64,000 nt of DNA, taken from contig JAHDWA010000004.1 in NCBI GenBank assembly GCA_023382535.1, positions 79,542 through 143,541 of the forward strand, read 5' to 3'. This document shows, one piece after another, positions 51,601-59,512 of the stretch (position 1 is the first letter of the stretch; every line of letters begins with the position of its first letter). The position numbers were made by a program, and so were the translations under genes. The notes under the pieces are model-generated. The model did not search any database, had not been told where the DNA came from, and saw only the letters and a list, made by a program, of their open reading frames with translations. Origin of the DNA: Anaerolineae bacterium. Its GTDB lineage: Bacteria; Chloroflexota; Anaerolineae; 4572-78; J111.

Positions 51601-52966
51601 CATCTCGCTGGGCAACCTCGCCTTCATCGCTGCGGTGGCACTTGGCGGACGGATGGCTCAGCCGTTTCTGGCCAAGGTGACGCTCAGGGGACAGATCTAC
51701 GGCGAACTTGTCAACGTGCGCCGGGCGCGAGCGGCCGCGGGCAGGCTCGCCAAAAAGCTCGAGGCGTCGAAGGGCAAAGGCGTCTCAAGGGCCGAGTTGG
51801 AAAGGCTGCTGGAGCTGAACAACAAGGCCCTGGAAAAGGAAGCCCAGTTCCTCGAGAATCTCCAGGCGAGGCTGGAGTTGGCAGAGGCAGGTAAAGAGAG
51901 CGGGCTCAATCTCAAGGACATTGCCGAGATCAAGCGGATGATGGGTGAGCATGAGGCGAACCGGATCGAACTCCTCCGCCAGGAAATTGCCATGTCGCTG
52001 GAAGCCCAGACGGCGAACAACTTCCTGTGCCCTGAGGGGATGCTGCCCCGGATCATTGACTTCTACACCAATATCGAGAATGTGCCGGTCCGGCAGGTCG
52101 GGGAGCCTGATCCGCTCACCGGGGCCAGGACTATCGAGATCAGCCCCAAGGATCAAATGCCGTTCCGTATCACCGAGCGGGTCAGCAAGCCGGTCACCAC
52201 GGACACGAAGGGTGCGCAGGGCGGTAAGCCGCGGATAGACAAGCCGGTCGAGGGGCTGTATGAGGGTGTTGATCCCAAGCACAAGATTCCAGAATGGAAT
52301 TTCCAGGACGGCAAGCCGGAACTTGACCCCGATTACCCCGGGTTCATCCGTATCACAACCGAGGTCAGCGGGCCTTCCAAGGACGGTAAAGGGGTGGCGA
52401 CGGGCTGGATGGAACGGTCCTACAATCCGGCGACGAAAACCCTGCTCATGAAGAACGCCTTCCTCGAGGAGCTTGCCAACAAGATCGAGCATCCGGGCAC
52501 CACGATGCTCGGCCCGGGCAAGGGGACGCCGCTGGTTACATACCTCACCATCAGGCAGATGAAGATGCTCGGGATTGACTACGCCGGTCTGAACACGGTC
52601 AAGATGACCACCATCCAGAACGTCAAGGCGGTGATCGAACTGGCCCACCTGATGAAGCAGGGAATGACGGCCGACGAGGCAATTGTCAAGACCCACTCCT
52701 ACCAGTACGGCTCGACTTCTATTATGCAATCGGGCATGACGATCGTTAAGGCCCGTGTCGGCGGCGATATAGCTCCTAAGCGATTGGGGGACCTGCTCGA
52801 GTGGTTCGAATCCGGCAGCGGCCAGCGGGCGGTGGATCAGACAGTGGTTGACAAGCACGAGGCGCTGCTAAAGGACGTCGGCAAGGGCCAGGTCAGCCGC
52901 GATGATCTGGTGCTCTGGAACTATGACATCATCATTGATGTGAAGCCGTTCTCAGGAGGTCCCTGA
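48692..52966 (+). CDS. Putative eCIS cargo/toxin with shared leader, 1424 aa
   Basis: Residues 1-88 are the shared leader (MTKQNQ ... RLHPAQRQAIAAQIGRVQGN), followed by the EEFLGEGF box (about 110) and a Gly/Ser/Pro linker to about 190. There is no Sec signal. The body has no family that I recognise: alpha-rich 200-830, a long hydrophobic region at about 831-915 (FGIMVGIAIVTGGLGAYVEAF), a charged coiled coil at about 1010-1110, and a C-terminal domain ending in DLVLWNYDIIIDVKPF. Hydrophobic pore-like segments and a distinct C-terminal domain are common in polymorphic toxins. The body uses Lys AAG almost only (8 AAG, 0 AAA in 51001-51180), unlike its neighbours, so it was probably acquired and fused to the local leader. 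Coupled to the AAA+ gene by ATGA. Confidence 0.8.
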   Translation: MTKQNQKVENQADKKNQPKVEPPAATDLAGKITDLTQLPGDLLAAGSSSIENQATHLANKRLHPAQRQAIAAQIGRVQGNQHLQRIVGSFPARPRPLAARQSHPAESTTEEFLGEGFGGGKPLSMAGGGSPGNNNQNLTTNLGRRSQGGSPLLAPQITQGAVPLVARWPIMGPISSGSSSSPAPSPGGTAEAYVKKHGKGIIQELHIFMSKMNIPLDVPHVSWHGSGNAGFNGQFCLQFFMKRDDPWEFIVSTTAGADTSYNVDYLIDKARDRTTIPDRALDWNFGVVLELANLYLRLLTASLGRVVPRWVLAWNQNMLAEERRLKTEGKQEQADPYKRLPAPETVRSSHPIDQHVIRALGDNLAVDFAAYRKANPAEACEHDIGESKLRSVMLQIQPKQLNWVRVIQPDKATAEEVANELYGSETMAYLIIAAPPLFGFQMGPDEWPKLKQGYREQIKSLYSGPFHSGTDAPLIKGPQEQLAGPFGEEAALNQAAGVKPKADVSREAVIERMRLIVNEFAWLKDLVKKWSLDGQLEPARQKVDERSKVVAADKGPGTAANWAGQTEAQLEVLGRVRSAVIIAANLEKQFAGFPATAFIINKLVWDYVDAAACSDLAATARAKLAHAEMRSKLFPAEMMEAVLEQLRPAIQTAMIEKTGKSGVSDTKGSYAPARYGAYKLAEREAELRKTLARVREVLLTEPDKAKAELDQILKELSDLSTEVTFVSNMDNCEAAWQALQENLTKVGEIRAAANSLWGDVDANDLLREDQRAVTQMHEQWKAIYLRWKAAATPDEKRKIEDELHEKAKSKEWTELFAKIGRHIEDQQTWNAYVTFGIMVGIAIVTGGLGAYVEAFAGAAWGAAAGFGVATVVEAAAFTTMSTALISTDPTLAGFVDEMGKSILMFGGLKAIGKIYTAAVGEVAAASTIGKLGGITTQFVAINGVALYEADKAKREKTGGKEGLTEKEIMDISLGNLAFIAAVALGGRMAQPFLAKVTLRGQIYGELVNVRRARAAAGRLAKKLEASKGKGVSRAELERLLELNNKALEKEAQFLENLQARLELAEAGKESGLNLKDIAEIKRMMGEHEANRIELLRQEIAMSLEAQTANNFLCPEGMLPRIIDFYTNIENVPVRQVGEPDPLTGARTIEISPKDQMPFRITERVSKPVTTDTKGAQGGKPRIDKPVEGLYEGVDPKHKIPEWNFQDGKPELDPDYPGFIRITTEVSGPSKDGKGVATGWMERSYNPATKTLLMKNAFLEELANKIEHPGTTMLGPGKGTPLVTYLTIRQMKMLGIDYAGLNTVKMTTIQNVKAVIELAHLMKQGMTADEAIVKTHSYQYGSTSIMQSGMTIVKARVGGDIAPKRLGDLLEWFESGSGQRAVDQTVVDKHEALLKDVGKGQVSRDDLVLWNYDIIIDVKPFSGGP

Positions 52967-53514
52967 TGCCATTTCGGGCGATCACGATCCTTTACGAACC
53001 CCAACGCGACTCCGTGTTGGTCAGTGGCGCCGAAGGGCAATGGGGCGACCCGCTCGCGGGTTATCAGCAACTGGCCGAGGCGCTCCGGCGGCACACAGCG
53101 GCTGAGGTTTCGGTCCAGACCGGCTTTCTCCGCGACGCTCCTCCCGGCATGGTGCTGGTGCGGTCGAGCGGTTACGAAGCGATGATGGAGGAGATTCCAA
53201 CGGTGGAGCGGGCGGTGGCAGCCGCGCGCACGATCATCCTCGAAGCCGACCGCTCGAACGTGTTGGCGCTGCTGGAGCGCTATAGCTTCGCCGGTGCAGT
53301 CGAGAAGCATCGCTGGTTTGCATGGCGTAACAAGCCGGATCAGGAGAGCGGGGGCGGGCTGCATGGCCGGCGAGAGCTGGCTCCGGCAATTGGCGGAAGC
53401 TGCTTCGAGGCCAAATCTTTCCAGAGCGAGCACTATTGCATCCTCCGCAGCGACCGCTATGTTGATCTGCCCGCGCTGATCGTCGGGTACCTGGAAGCAC
53501 TCGGTCTGGATTAG
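52966..53514 (+). CDS. Unknown protein coupled to the 1424-aa cargo, possible immunity factor
   Basis: A 182-aa protein without signal peptide or membrane helix that I do not recognise. Its ATG shares a base with the TGA of the preceding gene (TGATG), indicating strict co-translation. It has the same high-GC, C-ending codon style as the cargo body, so both probably arrived together. The sequence has an N-terminal beta-strand pattern (FRAITILYEPQRDSVLVSG) and a C-terminal YVDLPALIVGYLEALGL helix. Coupling and shared ancestry with a putative toxin suggest an immunity protein or chaperone; this is inference only. Confidence 0.7.
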   Translation: MPFRAITILYEPQRDSVLVSGAEGQWGDPLAGYQQLAEALRRHTAAEVSVQTGFLRDAPPGMVLVRSSGYEAMMEEIPTVERAVAAARTIILEADRSNVLALLERYSFAGAVEKHRWFAWRNKPDQESGGGLHGRRELAPAIGGSCFEAKSFQSEHYCILRSDRYVDLPALIVGYLEALGLD

Positions 53515-53681
53515 TTACCGAGCCGATGATCAACAGGCTTATGACAGTGAGTTAAAACAAGATTTCAGTTTTCGGTCGAAGGTTCGGCCAGCTTCCGTTT
53601 TGAAACAGGGCAGGATAGTAACCGGGGTTTTCAGATCCATGCCAATCCGGGCGTGAAGGCAGTTTTACGGTGGTAGATGCT

Positions 53682-55355
53682 ATGAATAAACAGACTCAAC
53701 TCACGAAAACTCGGTCTCATCAAAAAAAACGACCCGACCTCAAGCCGGTCAGGCGGTTGTCCCCTCATCAGCCGGGGACCGGTGATCTGGTCAAGGGCAG
53801 GGAGGCTGAAGCGGTCGCTCCAGATTTGATGGATCACCCCTTCCAGCGCGCCCAGCAGCAGGCTCTGCTCAGCCAAATGGGCCGGGTTCAGGGCAACCAA
53901 CAGGTCCAACGGCTGATCGGCAATCGTCCCGGAGATACGGCGGGAAAAGAGGCGCAGTCCACGTCCCAGCCGGCTGCTGCGGTTGTTCAGCGGAACTGGC
54001 TGGGTGACGCCGCCGCCTGGGTGCAGGATCGAATTGGGGATGCCACCGACAGCCGGCCCGACGAAGCCCGGCTGGACGCCCAGGAAGAACTGGCCCTCTT
54101 CATGGGCAAGGAGTACAGCCTTAAGAATTTCCACCCCGATACGGGGCGAGGTCTCTTTGACGCTAAATACAATCCCGCTAAAGGCAACCTGGATATCACC
54201 GTCAGAATTTGCTTCAATTTTTTGCCGGGCAATCCCGCCGACCCCACCTGGGTGGCTACAGCCGGCGGTCCTGCCGCCGCCGCTGCCTATACGCCGGATC
54301 AATTCCAGTGGCAAGGGGATGAGACCAAGGACTGGAAAAAACAAGCTGTCGGCGATGTTCAAGATTTCTGGTCGGAAAATTATACCTTTCACAACACCAA
54401 ACCTTATTGGGAAAGCCTGCCCAATGTGAATGTCAAGATTCATGTGGCCGAAGCCCCCGAAAATGAAACGGGCGGGGTCGAAAAGGCCCAGTTTGTTATC
54501 TCCGTTTATAAATGGCCTAAAGACCCGGGGCTGGAAGAAAGCATCACTCCACCCGGACGGGCCAATCAAAGCGTCGGCCAGTTCCAGGAGTCGGCCGAAG
54601 ACGGCATCACCAATCCTGATAAAGAGGATTTCACCCGGAGCACGCGAACCCGCGCCGCCTACAACGTCGTGGACACCAAGAATCCCGGCAAGATTTACTT
54701 CGACCTCGGCAAGAGTGAACTCAAGGCTGAAGACAAGACCAAACTGAAAGAGTTTGGCCAGACGCTGGGCCTGCCCCAAATTCCTCCCTTTCCGGTGACC
54801 GTGGAAGGCCATGCCAGTTCAGAGGGCGATACCGAGCCAAACATGGCCCTTTCCGAAGACCGTGCTCGCCTGGTGAGCAATGAGATTGTCAGCGGCGGGC
54901 CCAAAAAACAACCCCTGGTGCTGGGCAAAGGTGAAGAAGGAGCCGGCCCTACCGCCGAGTGGCGGCATGTCGAAATTACCGTCGGCAAATTTGAGAGCAG
55001 CCAGCATACCATCCTGCACGAGTTCGGCCATATCTTTGGCCTGGGGGATGAATACCCCACCGCGGACCCAACCGCGGCCAACCCGGCCTCCAGACGGCCT
55101 GTCGGGACGGCGGTGCCTCACTCAGCTCTAGCCGAAAAGCTCATTCCCGGCCAGCAGCCGATTGTGGCTCACCACAACGAGAATATTATGTCAAACGGCG
55201 AGGTGGTTCAACCTTATCATTACGTGACCTTCCTGGAAGCCCTGGGCAAGATGACCAAAACAGAAGGCCAATGGCAGATCGGCCCGGGTCCGGGACCGCG
55301 CGGTCCCGGCGATTTTCCGATCAACAACAAGCCGGATGGTCCAGCGTATGCCTGA
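53682..55355 (+). CDS. Leader - beta domain - OmpA-like - zincin protein 1
   Basis: A 557-aa protein. The start MNKQTQ at 53682 is chosen because GGTGG lies 8 nt upstream and it aligns with MxKQ starts of its paralogues. Leader core QQALLSQMGRVQGN at about 65-80; beta-rich domain with DTGRGLFDAKYNP about 145-250; OmpA/MotB-like domain KIYFDLGKSELK ... VEGHASSEGD ... LSEDRARLV about 340-410; then the zinc-peptidase motif HEFGHIFGLGDEY with His446, Glu447, His450 and Asp456 (HExxHxxGxxD). OmpA modules bind peptidoglycan; zincins cut proteins or peptides. No Sec signal. Followed 37 nt later by a lipoprotein of the partner family. Confidence 0.85.
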   Translation: MNKQTQLTKTRSHQKKRPDLKPVRRLSPHQPGTGDLVKGREAEAVAPDLMDHPFQRAQQQALLSQMGRVQGNQQVQRLIGNRPGDTAGKEAQSTSQPAAAVVQRNWLGDAAAWVQDRIGDATDSRPDEARLDAQEELALFMGKEYSLKNFHPDTGRGLFDAKYNPAKGNLDITVRICFNFLPGNPADPTWVATAGGPAAAAAYTPDQFQWQGDETKDWKKQAVGDVQDFWSENYTFHNTKPYWESLPNVNVKIHVAEAPENETGGVEKAQFVISVYKWPKDPGLEESITPPGRANQSVGQFQESAEDGITNPDKEDFTRSTRTRAAYNVVDTKNPGKIYFDLGKSELKAEDKTKLKEFGQTLGLPQIPPFPVTVEGHASSEGDTEPNMALSEDRARLVSNEIVSGGPKKQPLVLGKGEEGAGPTAEWRHVEITVGKFESSQHTILHEFGHIFGLGDEYPTADPTAANPASRRPVGTAVPHSALAEKLIPGQQPIVAHHNENIMSNGEVVQPYHYVTFLEALGKMTKTEGQWQIGPGPGPRGPGDFPINNKPDGPAYA

Positions 55356-55392
55356 GCGCAGACGGTGGACGACGGACTGATATAAATTGGGA

Positions 55393-55884
55393 ATGGATTT
55401 ATACCGCAGTCTACTCGGAATGCTGCTTTTACTCTTTATCTCAGCCTGCAGCCAGGTTGAGCCTGCTGCCACCCAGATACCGGGAGCTGCTGCTTGCCAG
55501 TCAGGAGATCTACCTATGGAAACGCCAGAAGTGCCGGCGGGTGTCTTATTGCAGTCCTTGATTTTCGATGTCCAGGATCGGGTAGGCGGGTATCGCATTT
55601 ATAACGATGGACGGTATGAAACCCGACCTCTGGGCCAGGAGTGGACCTTTGATTCGCCGTTGACTCCCGCCCAGATGGAGGCAGTTAAAGCCGCGATTGC
55701 CGCCGCCGGCTTCGAACGGCTGGCCGGCCGCTATCAAGCGGCTCCTTCTGACGATGACCATAATACCCTCTGGATGCAGGTGGTTGAGGACCAAACGGTC
55801 CGGAGTGTGGCTATCGAGGGGTCATGTCAAGTCCCGGAAATAAATACCTTGAGCGCCCAGTTGGTCGAGATTTTTAAGAAGTAA
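55393..55884 (+). CDS. Lipoprotein, putative partner/inhibitor of zincin 1
   Basis: A 163-aa lipoprotein: signal MDLYRSLLGMLLLLFISAC with the lipobox FISAC. The mature part has YNDGRYETRPLGQEW, LTPAQMEAVKAAIAAAGFERL and a C-terminal LVEIFKK. The protein at 57538 shares the same pattern (DGR.E....GQEW, xxAQxxxxKxAIxAxG), so they are homologous, one exported and one cytoplasmic. Each follows an OmpA-zincin gene, hence partner or inhibitor/immunity is a reasonable inference. The start at ATG 55393 is preferred over a TTG two codons earlier. Confidence 0.8.
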   Translation: MDLYRSLLGMLLLLFISACSQVEPAATQIPGAAACQSGDLPMETPEVPAGVLLQSLIFDVQDRVGGYRIYNDGRYETRPLGQEWTFDSPLTPAQMEAVKAAIAAAGFERLAGRYQAAPSDDDHNTLWMQVVEDQTVRSVAIEGSCQVPEINTLSAQLVEIFKK

Positions 55885-55945
55885 CGTTGGGCGCATGTTG
55901 TTTATACAACACGACGATAGCTCCATCATTTTGCGGAATCTCTGG

Positions 55946-55988
55946 TTTACGATCTCTTTACGATCTCTTTACGATGAGGTGCTATAAC
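55946..55988 (+). promoter_or_regulatory. 11-bp direct repeats and -10 element upstream of zincin 2
   Basis: The unit TTTACGATCTC occurs twice and then partly (TTTACGAT) at 55946-55975, with an exact 11-base period, one helical turn. A TATAAC -10-like box follows at 55983-55988, 41 nt before the next ATG. No consensus -35 is visible. Direct repeats with an 11-bp period overlapping the -35 region are typical of OmpR/PhoB-type response regulator sites. Confidence 0.5.
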
Positions 55989-56029
55989 TAGAGTGCAGCC
56001 AGGGATTCCGGAGAAGGGTTTGGCTGTTT

Positions 56030-57538
56030 ATGGCTAAACAACAAATCAGCGAAGACCAGGCCCATAAAAAAAATCGGCCTAAAATTGAATCGGCCCGTCC
56101 TGATTTGACGCACGGGTCGGCGGATCCTGGTCAATTGTCCGACGACTCCGTGTTTATGGCTGGAAATGGCTCTCTACACGGTCAAGCTGTCCGGTTAAGC
56201 GACCCGCGTCTGCAAAATGTTCAGCGCCAGGCTATGGCTGCCCATATCGGGCAAGTCCAGGGTAATCAGCACTTGCAGCAGCTAATGGCCCATCGTCAAG
56301 GCCAGGCGAACGGACAGCTACAACTGGACCGGCCGTTGGTCCAGCGCCAGGATGACGCCGGGGTGTCTCCGCCAGGGCCGGCTCCGGCGACGCCGCGCCC
56401 GACATTTACCCAGGCGGGATTTAGCCAACAGGGCAGCCGCTTCGACAGCAGTTATACGCCGGCCGGGCCTGCGCCGGTGATCGGCACTCTGGATATCAAC
56501 CTCTGGGTCCATATTACCTATGCCCCGTTTACGCGGGCGATGATGCGCCAGGAACCCTATCGCTCCCACCGCTTTACCCGCGAGCAACTGGCCGATTTTA
56601 CCTGGAAAGACGAGGAGAAAGAAAAATTTGAGACTGACTTCATGTCCAGCGTGATGGGGGCCTGGAGCGGCCAGCACATGCTGCACTTGAACGATCCTAA
56701 CTTTGCCGAGTATCGCTGCCGGGTGGCCGTTAATGTGATGACGATCAGTGATCCCAGCCAGGCTCACACCAAGATCACCGCCCAGAAGATTCCTAAAGAT
56801 GCGCCTCGTTTCCGTTCCTTTGTCTCCGGCGATACGGCCACCCTTGATATTCGTGACCCCAGCGAACCGGAAACCCACGGGGTCCATTCGCGGAAGATGG
56901 TCCGGCAAATCAAGCCGTTTGAGTTAGGCAGCGCCGGGCTAACGCCAACCCTTGAGGCCCAAATAGGTGAGGTTGAAGGCGAACTGCGCCGCGTGGCGGT
57001 CACGCTTGGCCCTGATGCCAGCGGTGGTGATTGGGAGGCCGTGTTTGCGGGCCGGGCCAGTTCATCAGGCAGCCGCGGCTTCAACAAGCAGTTGGGCCTG
57101 CGCCGGGCAGAAACGGTCAAACAACGCATGGCTGCGGATATGGGCTGGAGCAGCGGCATGCGGGTAGTTTCGGCCGGAGAAGAACACGCTACTGAAGACG
57201 AGGCATTTCAACGGGTTGATATCTCGGTCCGGGATAAGAACCGGACCAACGTTACCCAAAATGTCGCCGCCCACGAAGCCGGGCATATGTTCGGCCTGGG
57301 CGATGAATATGTCGAGGAAGCCCCCGGCCCGGACGGAGGGGTGCCTAAATTCTTTGGGGATGAACCAGAACATTATGGCGATGTGCAGACTCACCTTGGA
57401 ACCGATACTGCCAATGAGCTGCTGGTGCAGGACTCCGGCAGCATGATGTCAAGTGGCGGGCAGGTCAAGCGCGGTCATTACGTCTATTTCTTGGAAGCAA
57501 TTAAGCAGATGACCGGCAAAAATTGGACGGTGGAATAA
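56030..57538 (+). CDS. Leader - beta domain - OmpA-like - zincin protein 2
   Basis: A 502-aa paralogue. Leader: MAKQQISEDQAHKKNRPK ... RLSDPRLQNVQRQAMAAHIGQVQGN (residues 1-85). A Pro-rich linker, then the beta domain (about 120-270), an OmpA-like domain (about 300-400: VTLGPDASGGDWEAVFAGRA, QLGLRRAETVKQRM), and the zinc motif HEAGHMFGLGDEY with His415, Glu416, His419 and Asp425. The C-terminal SGGQVKRGHYVYFLEAIKQMTG resembles zincin 1 and 3 (HYVTFLEALGKMT; HYVTIWEALGAMT). No Sec signal. The stop overlaps the small partner gene (TAATG). Probably under the direct repeats at 55946. Confidence 0.85.
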   Translation: MAKQQISEDQAHKKNRPKIESARPDLTHGSADPGQLSDDSVFMAGNGSLHGQAVRLSDPRLQNVQRQAMAAHIGQVQGNQHLQQLMAHRQGQANGQLQLDRPLVQRQDDAGVSPPGPAPATPRPTFTQAGFSQQGSRFDSSYTPAGPAPVIGTLDINLWVHITYAPFTRAMMRQEPYRSHRFTREQLADFTWKDEEKEKFETDFMSSVMGAWSGQHMLHLNDPNFAEYRCRVAVNVMTISDPSQAHTKITAQKIPKDAPRFRSFVSGDTATLDIRDPSEPETHGVHSRKMVRQIKPFELGSAGLTPTLEAQIGEVEGELRRVAVTLGPDASGGDWEAVFAGRASSSGSRGFNKQLGLRRAETVKQRMAADMGWSSGMRVVSAGEEHATEDEAFQRVDISVRDKNRTNVTQNVAAHEAGHMFGLGDEYVEEAPGPDGGVPKFFGDEPEHYGDVQTHLGTDTANELLVQDSGSMMSSGGQVKRGHYVYFLEAIKQMTGKNWTVE

Positions 57539-57918
57539 TGGCTGAGATTTTACCGCAGAACAGTTATCTGGCCAGCCATTACCGCGATCAGCGCCGGAAC
57601 TTTGAAACCCGGCGGGTCTATTATGAAGATGGCCGGGTTGAGGCGTATGACGGGCAGGAGTGGTGGACGGTCTGCCGCTTCTCCGCCGCTCAGGTGGCCC
57701 AGGCCAAGGAAGCGATCCGGGCCAGCGGCCTCTTAACTGCCGTTGACCTGACCGCAGAGGGTATCCACGACACCGCCGCGCTGACTTATGCCTGGAACCT
57801 GGACGGAAAGCAGGCCCGTGTGACCAATTGGGCCTACCCGGCCCGCTCCCATCCTGCCTTTGAGGCGCTGGAACAACGGCTCAATGAGTTGGAAGATGAG
57901 AGCAGCGATGCTTCTTAA
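57538..57918 (+). CDS. Cytoplasmic partner/inhibitor-like protein of zincin 2
   Basis: A 126-aa protein without a signal peptide. The ATG overlaps the preceding stop as TAATG; the frame is open 5 codons further up to a TTG, which is less likely. It shares YYEDGRVEAYDGQEW and AAQVAQAKEAIRASG with the mature part of the lipoprotein at 55393. Both follow an OmpA-zincin gene, so a cognate binding protein (immunity, inhibitor or chaperone) is inferred. Zincin 3 has no such partner behind it. Confidence 0.78.
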   Translation: MAEILPQNSYLASHYRDQRRNFETRRVYYEDGRVEAYDGQEWWTVCRFSAAQVAQAKEAIRASGLLTAVDLTAEGIHDTAALTYAWNLDGKQARVTNWAYPARSHPAFEALEQRLNELEDESSDAS

Positions 57919-57943
57919 AAAACCTATTTGATGGCTCAAATTC

Positions 57944-59434
57944 ATGCCTAAACAGAACCCAGTTACCGAATCCCAAGCTGATAAACAGAACCATCCGAAA
58001 ACCAAATCCCCATCGCTAACCCCCGACTTGATGGGTGAGCCGGTTAACATGTCTCTGCTCCCGGACAGCTTTTTGGCCGCCGGAGCTGACTGTGGCGGAG
58101 CGCCGACGGCCCGGCTAAATAATAGCCGCTTACAAACAGCGCAACGGCAGGCTATCGCCAGTCAGATTGGGCGGGTGCAGGGCAACCGGTATTTGCAGCG
58201 GGCGCTGGCCCCCATTCAGCGGCGCTCGCCGGATGCCAAGGCTGCGGCTGCTCCAACTCATACTCCATCCAAGCAGCTCGATGAGAAGGAACAACAGCGA
58301 AAGGCTGAATTTTTGGGGATGGGCTTTGCCCGGGACAACTACATCCCTTCGACGGGGCGGGGCAAATTTGACATCCAATACTCACCTAATTTTGGACAAC
58401 TAATGGTAACAATCAATATCTATTTTGATTTTGTGAACAGCGCACCGCCAGCAGGCGAGAAGAATCAGGCAGTGATTGACTCATACTCCTGGAGCGAGGT
58501 CGAAAAGACCGATTTTCAGCAGGAATTTATCGGGCGGGTTATGGCCCGTTGGAGCGCCCGGCATCCCATTCGCTGCACGAAACCCGGTTGGGAAGATATT
58601 GCGACCACGCCCTTGATTGTGGTTTGGCCCACTGCGGAAAGCGAGGCCCACTACCATGCCTCGGTGGTCAAGGTGGGCGGCGGCGTAGAAAAGTTTGAGC
58701 GCCGCTCCGGGGTAGACTCAAGCGACCATAGTCACGAAGAAGGTAAAGAGGCGGCCGACCGCCCCCGCACGGCCACCCTCCACTCCACCGATAACGCCGA
58801 CAAACAGAATTTTAGAACAGAAGATATTATTCAGGCGCAGCGGGGACGCATGTGGAGTGTCCTATCGGGTAATGGTGTTACCTGGATTCCCCTGGCCAAA
58901 GGGCAGACTGATGTGCCGGGACCCTATCGCCAAAAACTGCAAAAAGTGGCTCAAGAGATGCCCCCCCTGTCCCCCGGCGCACCGCCGTTACCCATCATCG
59001 TCACCGGCATGGCTACCGCCGATGAACCGGGTCAATTGAGCCAGCGGCGAGCCGAGTCCGTCAAGACGATTTTGCAGGGCGCGGGTATCGCCAATGTGGC
59101 AGCGGTGGGTAAAGAAGGAGAGGCGGGATCGGGTGTGGGCATTGATTTGGGAGAGTTAGCTCCCAACTGGCAGAACAAACAAAACACCTCCGAACACGAG
59201 TTTGGTCACATGCTGGGCAACCCGGATGAATACGCCCGCGAAGGCAACAATCCCGAAGCCTGGAAAAAATTGGTCGAAGCAGCCCAATTGAAAGTGCCCA
59301 GCATGGACGAGTGGACCACCAGCCAGATGTCTGCCGGCAGTGATGTGCTGGCGGCTCATTATGTGACGATCTGGGAGGCGTTAGGGGCGATGACCTCCGG
59401 GTATATTGAGGCCAATGAGTGGAAGATTGGCTAA
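57944..59434 (+). CDS. Leader - beta domain - OmpA-like - zincin protein 3
   Basis: A 496-aa paralogue. Leader MPKQNPVTESQADKQNHPK ... RLQTAQRQAIASQIGRVQGN (1-85), the AEFLGMGF box also seen in the 1424-aa protein, a beta domain (STGRGKFDIQYSP, about 140-250), an OmpA-like domain (VTGMATADEPGQLSQRRAESV, about 345-385) and the zinc motif HEFGHMLGNPDEY with His418, Glu419, His422 and Asp428. The OmpA part is the most degenerate of the three and the C terminus has SAGSDVLAAHYVTIW. No Sec signal and no partner gene behind it; the next cargo gene starts 78 nt later. Confidence 0.85.
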   Translation: MPKQNPVTESQADKQNHPKTKSPSLTPDLMGEPVNMSLLPDSFLAAGADCGGAPTARLNNSRLQTAQRQAIASQIGRVQGNRYLQRALAPIQRRSPDAKAAAAPTHTPSKQLDEKEQQRKAEFLGMGFARDNYIPSTGRGKFDIQYSPNFGQLMVTINIYFDFVNSAPPAGEKNQAVIDSYSWSEVEKTDFQQEFIGRVMARWSARHPIRCTKPGWEDIATTPLIVVWPTAESEAHYHASVVKVGGGVEKFERRSGVDSSDHSHEEGKEAADRPRTATLHSTDNADKQNFRTEDIIQAQRGRMWSVLSGNGVTWIPLAKGQTDVPGPYRQKLQKVAQEMPPLSPGAPPLPIIVTGMATADEPGQLSQRRAESVKTILQGAGIANVAAVGKEGEAGSGVGIDLGELAPNWQNKQNTSEHEFGHMLGNPDEYAREGNNPEAWKKLVEAAQLKVPSMDEWTTSQMSAGSDVLAAHYVTIWEALGAMTSGYIEANEWKIG

Positions 59435-59512
59435 ACTGATCCGGTTAATTTTTGTTTGGCAAGAAATGTCAACTCTAGCAAAGCCTAATGTGCTAAAATA
59501 GTTCAAAAGCTG

